The notes beneath the pieces are model-generated. The model did not search any database, had not been told where the DNA came from, and saw only the letters and a program-made list of their open reading frames with translations. A stretch of 64,000 bases of DNA from NCBI GenBank assembly GCA_030248215.1, contig JASANG010003204.1, positions 62,001 through 126,000 on the forward strand. Reading direction: 5' to 3'. Source of the stretch: Enoplolaimus lenunculus (Eukaryota; Nematoda; Enoplea; Enoplida; Thoracostomopsidae). The translations under genes and the position numbers were made by a program. Positions 1 through 13,000 of the stretch are shown piece after piece; position 1 is the stretch's first letter, and every line of letters begins with the position of its first letter.

Positions 1-3000
1 GTCGTGGCCATCGTGCGTCTGATAGGAGCGATTCGAGAAGTGGATCGCGTCGACTCAGCAATGGCAAAACGGCGAAATCTGATCGCATGCAGTTGAGGTA
101 CGTAAGTTCGTAGTAGAGAGATGTCTAGGGGCCAGGATTTTACCCTGGGCCGGGGCCAGTAAAATACACTAAACTTCAAATTTTATGTACCTTTTGCGTA
201 AGCATGTAGCTGGGAGTACGGTACCGTTTTTATCATATCGCTTCACGATACAGTTTGCTGGTACTCCCATGTTGTGAAAGTTACTGTTAATGCGTGTATT
301 TGCCATATCGTGTCACGCGACATTTTGTCTATCGTAATATAATCAACTTACTGTGCTGCGTCGGTATTGTGGCTAAATTGTGCCACGGGACATTGTTTTT
401 CTGATTCAATCAATGGTACCGCATAGCCCCGGCACCCTCTGGTGCCGGCGTCGGAACCCGGTCCGGGACAACTCTAGTTCGTAGATGTATATATCTTCGT
501 CAAACGTGTAGCCAGGGTTATGGTGAGTGGCCTGGGTACTCGATTTTGGTCTTTTCAGTCAGTAGGTTTCAAACTAAGGCTAATGTTTACAAACTAAGTT
601 TTTGAGTACTTGTTTATGTTCAAAGTTCACAATGAACAAATCCATTGTATTCGTAGATTTTTAAATGAAAACTAAAATTTTGTGCTGTTTTAGCTTGATT
701 TTATTAACCCTTTCTCACATGAATATTTTCTATTTCCCCTGAGACCTAGTTTTATGCTTGGATTCGAACTCGGGTGACTGGCGTGGGAGGCGTATACCAT
801 CACCACTCAGCTATAGGAGCTTGACGCTCGAGCCCGAGGGGCTCTCACGTCTTGTTGTGATTTAGTACTATGTATACGTGTTACAATTGTTAAACACGGT
901 GCGATATACATTATTTAACGTATATACACTGCGCTTAGTTGCCTATAGGCAACTCAATGTGAGAAGGGGTTATAGATAGTAAACTGAAAATTTTTCGCTA
1001 AACCCTTTCTCACATGAATATTTTCTATTTCCCCTGAGACGTAGTTTTATGCTTGGATTCGAACTCGGGTGACTGGCGTGGGAGGCATATACCATCACCA
1101 CTCAGCTATAGGAGCTTGACGCTCGAGCCCGAGGCAACTCAATGTGAGAAGGGGTTATAGATAGTAAACTGAAAATTTTTCGCTAAACCCTTTCTCACAT
1201 GAATATTTTCTATTTCCCCTGAGACGTAGTTTTATGCTTGGATTCGAACTCGGGTGACTGGCGTGGGAGGCATATACCATCACCACTCAGCTATAGGAGC
1301 TTGACGCTCGAGCCCGAGGGGGCTCTCACGTCTTGTGGTGATTTAGTACTATGTATACGTGTTACAATTGTTAAACACGGTGCGATATACATTATTTAAC
1401 GTATATACACTGCGCTTAGTTGCCTATAGGCAACTCAATGTGAGAAGGGGTTAATTAACCAGCATTTCTTAGTAGCTGGCCGGATTGAAATATATGCTTC
1501 AAAACCATTCGTTTTAGGTTTGTATCCATCCGACAGGGATGGGCGGTCTCGGTCTCGGCAAATCTCGGGATTTGATCGCTTTTTGTCAGTCTCGGTGGTT
1601 TTTAAACCGAGACCAAAGGTGAAAAAGCGATAAGCAATCACAAAAATTTTCCTTGGATCGCAGCTTTGGCCCGGAAGTACTTAAGCATTTCGGCTACCAA
1701 CACAGACAGCGGACGATCGTGGAGCGCTGCTACCTGGTTAAAACAATTTGATTTTCTTCAGACAAAGCACAAATAGTTGCATTTTCTCGTTTAAAACATT
1801 TATGGCTTCGTGTAAAAAATGTGGATCATCCGCATTTATAATGTCTACGCTATGTTCAAATACTGTCCAGTACGGCTTTGAGACAGTGGGATTTGTCCCG
1901 AGCCTTTTCGAAGGGTATGGAGACAGTAGCCGAGTGATAAATAAAGTAAAAAAATAAAGTTTGGTGGCTTTGTATTAGTTTGATTGTATGAAACGACAAT
2001 TCAGAGCAAATAAAAATATTCGAAACTGTTGTTAAAAAAGTCTTATTTTTATTATCAGTAACGGTTAAAAATTGACCGAGACTGAGACCAAAAATCTCGG
2101 TCCCGATAGGTTGAGTCTCGGTCTCCGCCTCGCTTTTTTGACCGAGACCGCCCATCCCTGGTAGCCGAAAAACGGACTTTTCTTATTGTGCCATAGTTTG
2201 CTCTCATGTATCGATATTGCGTGCTGTTAAACGATGCTTTTTTTAAATTTTAGCCGTAGATCAAGTCTAACTGAAATCTCATTAACCTCTGCACAGCAGT
2301 TAGCAACCAATGGATATGGACTGTTGCCTGGCGGTGGTATTGTCAAACAGCTTTTGACTAAAGGACTCATCTCAACAAAGTACGTTATCAAATCGGAGCC
2401 TAGTTTAAAATTCCAAAGATTGTTTGTGTCAGCTTAGTGCCTGGCAGTGTGCAGTTGTACAAAGTTCTTAGTTGGACAAAGCGTTGTTTGCAAGTTCCAA
2501 GGCCTTTTTCATATCATAGATACGTGTCTTGAAGTTAAGTTTCTTCGGAGCACGTATTATTGGTAAATGTTTAACATTGTTTGTTTCAGTGCGATAGCGT
2601 ACCCATTGTTGAATTCAACTCCTGGAAATAACTACAACTGTAACAGTATTAACAACAACTCGTCAGAATCAAAATTGGTTTATTTTGGCCCGTCGTCATA
2701 CCGTAATGTATTATTGGATGAGACGAATGTGCATCAGTCAGACCAGGAACAGAGCCAGGTTGCATTACTTGACACGCCTCAATTGTCAGAGTTTAAACTT
2801 CCGTTTCCTGTTTGGCACGACTGGTGGTTTAGTTTGGTAAGAAACAAAGAGTTTTATCCCTTGTCTGAAATGCATACATTGTATAGAAAAATAAGAAAGA
2901 ATTTATGCCTGTGTTTGGAATAATGCCTAAAATCACCCGTAGTCGGTGTTTTAGTTTTTACACTGTTATAATTACGTATGCCAGTGGGTGATAGTGTATT

Positions 3001-6000
3001 ATTGTGTTATTTAAGGGTGCCTTTTGGCTCGATGACTACTGGACCGGCGACCCTTCGGCAAGTTATCGGCCATTGAAACGAAGTAAGTTTAATACGCGAT
3101 ACTATTTTAGTATATAATTGTGTTTTTATTTGTATACAAACGTGCAATTTTAATATTTTACACCTGGCTTACATTTTCCAGAATTTTGCACAATGTACGA
3201 AACGTAGGTTTTCAGCAGAAAATGTGGTTTCGCTATGAAAACTTTATATATTTTTTCTTTTTTTTTGCGATGTTGTACATTATAAAGACTGACAGTATTA
3301 CAGTGTACATTCCACTAATTCAGTTTCGGCATGAAATTTGCACATTTTGTGTTCTATTTCCCGGGTGTAGCCAGGGTGGTCGGTCTTAGAAGTCAAACCC
3401 TGTCCCCTTTCCAAAATCCTGGCTACGTCTATGTTCACCTTTTCTGCAATTTTGTAGATTACTACGCTGAAGATACGAAATGGGGCGGTAGCGGTTTTGC
3501 AAATGCCTGCAGTGCATCGTCATATTCAAACGGACGTTCGCTTGGATCAAATTCAACTGCTGTGGCAAGCATTAATAGCGTTCCGGTTGAAGCATGTAAC
3601 TGCAAACCGCCTGTGAATACAGACACAATGGACGATGCTGGCAGCCCGGTGCTGGGATGTATGGACGACTGTTTGAATAGGTGGGTCTGATTTACCCCGC
3701 TGTTACTGTAGTATTGGCGCATGCTAACTATAAGTGGTTGCTCGCTAACCCTAAACTTAAAAATAAGTCTAAGATTAAGCCCTAACTCTCTACGTCACGC
3801 AGTTTTCATGTTTCAAAGTTTGCAGACCTCTATAATTAACATTGACCTTAGGTGTAAAAAGTGTAGAGTTTTGGCAAATTTTACGCGAGTGTAAAAATCG
3901 ATTCCTACAAGCAATATCCTGAACCGAAAGTCATGTGCCAAAATAACAAACAGCACTGTATGTGGAGGATTTTTGCTTTTATTAATTTTTATTATGTGTA
4001 ACTGATTGTAGGATGATGTACACTGAGTGTTCAACGAATACGTGTCCGTGTGGCAAACGATGTGGCAATCAACAATTTCAGCGTCGGTCATGGTGTAAAC
4101 AGATCGAGACGTATGAAACTTTGGGATGTGGTCGAGGGGTTCGTGCAACTGGACCGATTAAACAAGGTAGGTGCCTCGTGTTTCTCTTCGTACGAGATTC
4201 CGCGCTAAGCTAGCTAACGAATGTCCACAAATTTGTTCTTATATGTCGCAAATGCTGAAAATCGCCAATGTTACTTTTAGTACCGTAACAGTAGAGATTG
4301 CGCATTAAAAGTAGCATGGGCTCTGAAAATAGTATTGATGAATTTTGGTTACACCATTGTGACGAAATTTCTAGTTCAGAGCTTTCTATCATTGTTGTAT
4401 ATTTAAAACACATAGCGTATTGAAGACTGTAGTTAGCGAAACCCGGAGTCACTGCCCGAGGGCAGTGACAAAAATTGTAATAATTAAATTTATGACGTAT
4501 ATAACTCAGAGTGCTGCATAAAGATTATGAGGCAAATTAAAGTTTGAATGTCTCAGTGATAAAAGTTGCAGAATGTGCTTGTTGGTAGTCGGAAGTTCTT
4601 GTTGCGATGAGTTGAGTATCTTTATTAGGCTTGAAGGGTGCAGCACATACATTGTTTTTGCCTATTGTAGGCACATTTATTTGCGAGTACACGGGTGAAG
4701 TTGTATCGAGTGATACTTTTTGGTGGCGGATGTCACACTGGTACCGCGCTTCCCCGCACCACTACGCCCTCAATTTGGACTCTGGCGCTGTTATTGACGC
4801 GTATCGGTGTGGATCAATCGCACGGTTCATTAATCATTCGTGTGAACCAAACGTTGACGTTCAAAAATGGTAATGTTTAGTCTCTGTTTTTGATCCAATA
4901 CCCTTCCATTGAATAGTGACTTTTGCACTCCTTGCACGATTAATTTGTGTTTTGGTTTTAGTGTTTGAACTGGATCTTGTATTTCAATTTGTCATGCGTG
5001 GACAATTTTCTACTCGTTTAGTAATTTCAATCTTGCTTTGGGGTTTTTTCAGGTTTGTTGAAGACCGTTGGCGAATGGGTGTATTTGCACTACGTGACAT
5101 TGACCCCGGTGAACAACTCGCGTACGATTATAACTTTGCGCCGTTTCGTAATAAACAAACGTGCCTTTGTGCTTCGGCGAGGTGTCGCGGATTTATTGGT
5201 GCTAAATCGTCGGCAGTCGCAGTGCCTGCAAGCATTTCAGTATCAGTTATGGATGGGAATCACGAAGGGAGGGGTCGATCGCCAGCCTCCACGGTTGGTG
5301 CAGGCAGCCGCAGCAAACGAAGAAAGCCGTCTTCAAATACTTTGAAACGGCGAAATGTAAGATTTCTACGTTTTCGTCTATTTTTCTCATTTGGTACTTG
5401 TTTGGGAATGGCATTGAGTTGAGAATAATGGAGTGAGAAAAATCTAACTGTGAAAGTCCGCAATTTTTGCCCATTAATAGTTCCTGCGGTTCCTCAATCA
5501 GCTGATTTGTCCAGATCAACGGTAACTGGAGTTTGTGTACGCTTTTTCAATTTTTAGATGATAGCGGTTAACTGGGAAATTGTGCGACATCATTGCCCTG
5601 AAACCTTAAATACAAGCATCGCTTTTCATGTTTGGGAAATAACAAAATCTAACGCTTTTGACTTAACTGAAAGGTACATGTATGCTGAACACAGAATTAT
5701 TATTATTTTTCAGAGCCGGGATATTGGCGCGTCTGCAGGTACCAATGGAAGCAACTCTGATGTCAGTATATTGAACAAACAGCTGTACAGCAATAGTCAA
5801 ACACTATCTCACCACTCGGGCGAGTATCGCTCAAGTCTTGCGCCTGATCCCCACCCCTTGAATAAGTCAAACTTAACACCTGGAGCGAATACCTCATGTG
5901 CTCTCCCTGGCCCTGCAGTATTTCTCAGCCGTCGGCCACCTTTGTCGCATAGAGAACGATCGTTTATAGCTAAACGCCGAACGTTTCTGGTTCGCAATCT

Positions 6001-9000
6001 GGAACGAGTTCGTCAACAATGTAAGCGGGACTCAGGTAGGGCCACTCAGGCCTCAGGCGGTGTGGCCCTGACAGCAGCTAAAAGCCTTAAAGGACTAGGC
6101 AGTGTTTTGCCAGTTGGAGTCAAAGGCGCTGGTAACACATGCTGGACAGATGTGACCGAATCCTGTATGGCGAAGAGTGGCGATCACGACAAACGGGTAG
6201 CGGGTAAGTCGCGGATAAGAGGCGGGTGCACTCGTGCTTAAAGGGTAGAGTAGAATTAATAGCTGTGTTAACTATGACGGAAGCTACGTCAGGGTGGTCA
6301 TCTTTGGTAGCAATAGACTACTTGGCATTCTTGTTAACATGATTTGGCATGCGATGCTGTTATGTATCGGGGTGCGACCGGATATGCGACTCCATCAAAT
6401 ATTCCACTTACGGCTCTGGTACTTCACATTGCCGGATATTCGTTGCTGAAAAGTATAGCATAACTCTATAGTAAACACTATTATTGATGAGCGAATCACA
6501 TAATTTCGCAGATACTTTTATTGCAAATGATAGAAATAGGAGTGCGTACTAAGAAACGTGGCTGATATTAAAACTCTTGTGGAAAAATAGATTATACCAG
6601 TCGTATTGGAATTAAGACATACCAGGCTTATAAAACACACGCGCTTGTTTTGACCCATTTTCTGGCTGTACATCTCCTTAATATTCGCTCGCACCCTGTT
6701 TATGTATAACAGCATGTATGTATCTATGTATGTGTATAGCAATCTGGTGCAGTTTTATGTCGTTTTGCGTACTCCCGGCTGAATGTTTTGGGTGTATAGC
6801 ATTAACTAACAATGCTATTTTCTACATCCTAAAACAATCGGAACCAAGCATAACATTTTGACGTCACGTGAAGTAACAATTACGCAAAAACAAAGCGCTG
6901 CCTTGGATTTTTATGACCAGTTTTGTATAGCAATATATATGTATGTAGGGCAGTTCACGATGCAACCGGATATAATCGGAAACGTAATTTTTCATCGTGT
7001 ATATCCTGTATTATTTCAATAGTTAAGCACGAAATTGGCATCTTGATTCAGCGCATACTATTTATATACATATGATAAGACTCAGTATATATGTAAACAT
7101 TATGGGCTCTGAAAATTTCTAGTTCCGATTTTGGTCATATAATATTCTTCATTTCCGCTTTGTATATACCCTGGTGCAGTGGTAAACCTTTGGAAAATTT
7201 GTTGCTGCTGTAATTTGATTGAAGTACAGATGTGGAAAAAATATTGAGATGTCTGCCTGGTTTGTAGTGACGTTTACCTATCATTGATTGTTTGGTCGCA
7301 TGACGTTAGAGGTATTGTTTGGACTTTCTCGTAGTGTAGTAGGTATCGCTTTCTCTAGTATATAGTTATATCAGACCATACAGTTAGCGGCCCATGTTAC
7401 TTTAAGGGGCGTCCAGGTTTCTGGTGGGTCTATGAAAGAGTAAGTTTAGATTCTAGATTACATTTTTTGCTTAGGCTTAGGAACTCATTTTTGCAATGTT
7501 TTGGCTTAGGCTTAGGAATACGCTTAATCTACTGTTACGACCCTTACAGTAACATTGGTCCAGTTAGCAGTAGCACTTCAAACGTAATTTGCATTGCGCG
7601 GTTAGCATCAACCACTGCTTGCTTGGAATGATATCCGCTCTTTTGAATGCCCGAAAATTGTTGTATAATACTGATTGGGTAATGTTGGTATTAGAACAGA
7701 ATAACTTTACTGTTGGCGTTGTCACAGAAATTCGCTGCTGTTCACTGCCACGCATATTTAATATGGCTGTTATTTTAGTAGTGTAGTTTTTTGCCAAGCT
7801 TGTGCACATTTTCAGAATTCTTGAAAGCCATAGAAACGCATGTTCGTTTATGTATAGAACAAGTTTCGGACAAAGCCGTATGTGGATTAGGCGGTGATTT
7901 AGGTTTAATCTTAGATTAAGCTTCTATTTGCCATACGATTATGCAGCATTCACACTAACAGATTGACCTGTACCGCCGGGAATGTCTTATGTAGGAGTTA
8001 TCTTAGTGACAAAATTTAATATGGTCAGTGGTTAACACCAGAGAACAACCATAAATTTTCTCGTAATCCCCACTCTGAGGGTTGCAAAATTTGCTGTGAC
8101 TACGCCAAACTTGCCATAATCACAGACACTATACTTCAAACACATACACAATACTGTTTGAGCAATTAAAACCGATTTGAGATGGTGATGCATGGTTTAT
8201 TTAGGTTATTACAATTTTAGTGAAAGCGTTAACCTCAACCTACAGACAAAACGTTACTGGTGGCACAGGTCAATCTGGTTAATGTGAATGCTACGTTAGG
8301 CTGCTCGCAACTTAGGCTTAGCGTGATGCTAAGCTTAGGCTTGAACTTGTAGAATTTATTGTTGTCTGGGTCGCGTTTTATACAGTAGCTCATAGTTGTT
8401 ATTTTGATAGCAGAGCAAAGCTTTTACATGTTTTGCAACAATAATAATTGCAGCGCTAATCAAAGCTCAACTGACTGCATTGCAAACTGCACGCAGTATG
8501 CGCACACGGCATCTTGCATTGTCCGAGGACGATGCGCATTTAACACGTATTGCACGTCTAGCGCAAGTCCTTGTCCATTTACTCGATCGTTTGTTGGAGT
8601 CGTTTTGCCATCCCACGCAGCAGCGGTCTGCTAGTGGCAACAGCTTTGATGTCGCCGATACTGGGGAAAACAACAGCAACAACGCCAACAGCAGCAGCAA
8701 CAACAACAACAACAACGATAACGATAACAACGAAATCCATAGTGATAACACCATCCTCAACAACAACAACAGCAACAACGAAAGTTGTGATCGTAGCATC
8801 ATGAGTAAGGAATGCTGCTCTGCTGATTCCATACGAAACACTCATGGTGAGTTTAAATATTTAGATTGTGAGCCAAATGTATAAAATGCGCTTGCTCATA
8901 TGACAAGGGGACGTGGTAGCGGTGAACCTTTGGTTATTAAATTGGATGATTTGTGTCCGCAGGAAAGCATTAGCGCCGCATTGTTGCGTGATGTATGGAT

Positions 9001-10015
9001 CTTTCTCTGCTATCCATCCGCTGTGATTTTGTTCAATTTTGGCTTTGAGTTGTCGCATTTTACTAAACTGGTTCAACGTTGTAATTATGTAACAGCGCGT
9101 TATTTTGGTCTATATTTAGGCGTCAACTAGAGACTAATAATAAATTTTCAAATGCCATTTAAATTTAAATAACTTAGGCGCTAATGCAAAATGATACGTT
9201 ATTCTAATTCCAAGTACGTATGTCATTTTCGAATAGTTTTTGAGACAATGCACATCCAAGTCCAAGTTGAAAAAGTTGCGTTGTTCTTTATTTTACTGGT
9301 ATTAAAACGTGGATTGGTGAAAATATAAACACTGATAGTGGACTGTTTTTCCTTCGTATTGTTGTACCTCTCTGTAGGTTTTGACTAACTGCTTGCTGCT
9401 TGTACCTACCCTACCTTTAGTATGCTAGTGGTTTAAGCACGTACTGGTGGTATATTACGTATTAGTTGTTGTTGTTGTTGCTTGGTTGCACTTTGATCGT
9501 ATGATTTTTGGATTATTTTTTTATTATTCAAACGAATTTGACAGAGATCGGAAAAAATATTAATAATTTTATTGTAGTTGCTTGCGAAGCTGTCACGTAG
9601 CATGTTTGATTTAATCATCTGGGACGGATCATTAGTGGTGTCGTTCATGGTATCGTAGTTTGTGTTCATTTTCAATCAGAAACGTGTGAAAACTTTTTAA
9701 TATAATCAAAGTATATTGTGTGCAGTTTGAAGTTGCGATGTCGCGGTGATTAACGTCGCATCTTTTGAAGTTGCCATGTCGCGATTGACGTCGCATCTTT
9801 TGAAGTTGCGATGTCGCGATTGACGTCGCATCTTTTGAAGTTGCGATGTCGCGATTGACGTCGCATCTTTTGAAGTTGCGATGTCGCGATTAACGTCGCG
9901 TCTTAAACATAGTTGCGTTAGCGCTTATACCGGTGTGATACTGTACTTTTTTCAGGTACTTCTAACTCAACATCTGCCACAACTGGCGGTGTAGATATGG
10001 CATGTCAAAAACAGC

Positions 10016-10050
<35 letters not shown>

Positions 10051-13000
10051 CGCGAGCAACAGCACTGCAATGATAATCAACTTGAATCGTCATTTCTAAT
10101 GACACTGCCTCCAAAACGTGTCATGTCCGAACTGATTGGCGTATTGGCGGCGACTTCATCTCAGCAGTCGCTGCCAACACTTGATTTAAAAACGATTCGC
10201 CGCAATGTTGTCGCCGGTGTTTACGATACACCGGACGCGTTCGACGCGCACATGAAACGTATGGTTAATGACGCGAGACGGTTTATCGCAGCGGTGACGG
10301 CAATATCCGCGACGTCTAACTGCGATGGTCACGACAACGGTGTCACCGTCGCCAGTCAAACATCGGCGTCGACCGTCGATCGGTTGTCAGCAGCGCTCGG
10401 CGGCGACTTGCCTGCTTTGTCGAGTGTTGTTGATGCCGTCGAACGCCGCTATGCGTCGCTGAGACATGAAATCGCCGATCAGTTGCGCGACGTTCTTGGT
10501 TTTGAATTGTCGCCAGCATTTGCGTCGATGACCACAGGTGGAACTGTTGAGACGCAACAAAATCCCAGTCGCGTCGATGACAAATCTTTCACGGGTATCA
10601 ATAACGCCTCTGGGACAACTGCCACTGCTTACTCAAATTCGAGCCATGGTAATAGAAAGTTTGATCCAGTTCTGTTCAGGGATGACAAAGTTCGTGAGCA
10701 ATTGGTTGGTGCAAGTACTGGAGACACGACAGTATCGCCGTTTAATGCGGACTTTATCGCTAGCAAAAGTTGTACCTTGATCGTCGACAAGCTAGAAAGC
10801 TCAGTAAAAGTCGCTGATGAGAATGCAGCAGAAGGAAACGATAGCGGCCAAGTGTCGCCTTCACCAATCTCCGGCGCTAGTAGCGAGCGCGAAATGATGG
10901 CTGTTGGCCCCAGGCATGTGAACAGTCTCAATAGTTTAAATGGCAGTTCAATGCATAAACCATCAGTAGATGCTGACTCTGTGTTATGTACAGATGTAGA
11001 TACGTCTTCAACTAAACAAGCTGGTAAGCAAGGCACTCCGTTCTCAACAGACGGCGGTGGCGACGCGGGTCATTTGGGGATCACTGACCAAACGTGCTTA
11101 TCGCCTAGGATTTCAAGCCTAGATTCGTCGTTTGAGTCTGGGCGTTGGTCGACCGATCCAAGCAACAACGGTCTTATGCAGCATCAGTTGTCCCGCGCGG
11201 CAGCGGCGAAACGGCCAGACTGTGTCGAAGACACGGACGATTATTTGGCTGCTCTGCCGCCGACGGCGGACGCGGTTGATGCTGGCACCGATAAAGTTCG
11301 ATGTGCTTGTGGAATATTCGAAGATGACGGTAATTAATTAATAGACGTAGTGAAAATACGCCCAGTAAGAGTCGAAACCGTTCCGATCGGAAGGTCCACT
11401 TGTGACAACACTGTGTCAGTGAACAGCTTTCATTTTGATTTGCCAATATTGTCCTAAGACGCAAGTGTTTTTGACATGAAAAACGTAGATTTTTTCTATT
11501 AACAAATATTAGTTTTGTAAGGTTTCAACGTTTAAATATTATGCCGCTGGTATTCTGTTTGTACTCTGAAACAGACTATCCACATATCAAAAACTGGCAA
11601 AATGCAAGGAAGGTTTGAATTCGGCAAAATGACAATGAATTTAGTGCCACTTTCGCTGGTGATACATGACCGCCAAAAATGTAAAATGTTAGCATACCGA
11701 TCGAAGGTTGCCTTGGCAGTTTGTTTACGTTATTTTGAAGTATGATGCGATTAAGAAGTAGGGTTGGCGGTATCCAGAATGTGTATGCAAACAAAATGCA
11801 TTTATGTATTTTGCTTGCTTTTATAGGACCAATGATTCAATGTGATTTATGTGCGTACTGGCAACACATTGATTGCCTGGAATCACCACCTGTTGTCGAC
11901 GACGACGACGCCGATATCGAGTACGTCTGCGAGCGTTGTCAACCTCCGCGAGGCACAAACGCAGCCACACGGCCAGTTTGTGGTTCATTGTCGCCGTCTA
12001 CAACGTTGCAGCCGGTGTCATTGCGGACGGGTGCGCTGTTGTGTGGCCAGAGCGACGACATCGATCGCGGCGACAGTGACTACAGGCAGTCAGACATCGA
12101 TGGCAATAACATCGCCGGTGAAGCGGATCGATCGACAACTTTGACAGCCACGGTTATGGCAACATCGTCGTCTACGCCGTCGTTGTGCCGATCTTCACGC
12201 GATATCGTGCTAGTACCACAACCGTCGCTCAAACTTGCCGGTTGCGTCTACTATCGAACGTTGTGTCGCGCGCCTCGGCTGCAAATTCGCATTGGTGAAT
12301 GTGTTTATGTGACAAAACGTATCGCCACAACACATCGACGCGCTGTTCGAGCATTGAACGAGCGTTGCGATGTGTTGTTGATCGATGAGTCAAAAAAGAC
12401 AAACGAGAAGAAAACGGCGACGTCGGCGGTGACAACAACGGCGGCATCAACGGCAAGTCGAGGTCATAAGGGTGTAAGTTTGCCTGTGAAAGACCAGTTC
12501 GATAATCTCGGCGGCGATACGGGTTCATCGCGAACGGGACACGACGCTGCGGCCGTAGGTGGTGCTGAGGACATTATTGCTAGACGCAATCGCAACGCTG
12601 TAGCAGCTGCTTGCCGGTCTCCGGCTGCGGTTGCTGTCGTGGCGACAGCAAATCTCGAAGAGTCGCCGCCAAGTTCACCTGAGCCACCATCCCGGTCTCA
12701 ACAACCACCTGGTGGACGGCAAGAAAGCAACTCTGCTAGTGACAATCGCGACAACGATAGCGACGCCAGTGATAAAGATATTGATGAGGTGCTAAACGAT
12801 GACGGCACAATTACATCAAAATGCCGAAAACGCGTTTATTACCCTCCGCCTGGTTGTTTGGGCGACCGATTCCGAGTAGAAGAGCTGAGGCCGTTTCGAG
12901 TTGAACGACTGTTCAAAGGACCCGAGTAAGTCACAGCTGATTCTTTTTGTTTGTTAGTTTGTTTTTGCTTGTTTGTTTGTTTGTTTATATATTTATGTTT

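Larger units (their letters stand above)
8454..10500 (+). other. Bromodomain of ASH1, split by low-complexity inserts
   Basis: The first helix is probably in exon 10 ([18 protein letters not shown]). A poly-Asn/Ser stretch follows (about 8680-8790). Exon 11 opens with a poly-Gln run, then LPPKR at about 10110, then [17 protein letters not shown] and [18 protein letters not shown]. This matches the vertebrate ASH1L bromodomain order (LPPKK, DLITIEKQI, YKTVEAFDADM). After a second insert, [16 protein letters not shown] (about 10430-10490) matches the final helix. The usual Asn-Ala before the acetyl-lysine pocket reads NDARRF here, so lysine-acetyl binding is uncertain. Confidence 0.75.

Noticed and set aside
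4449-4470. Hairpin CACTGCCCGAGGGCAGTG in ASH1 intron 6
   Set aside because: A short isolated palindrome with no T-run, repeat partner or other context.
9727-9903. CRISPR-like array
   Set aside because: Units are contiguous without unique spacers, and the genome is eukaryotic; it is a minisatellite.
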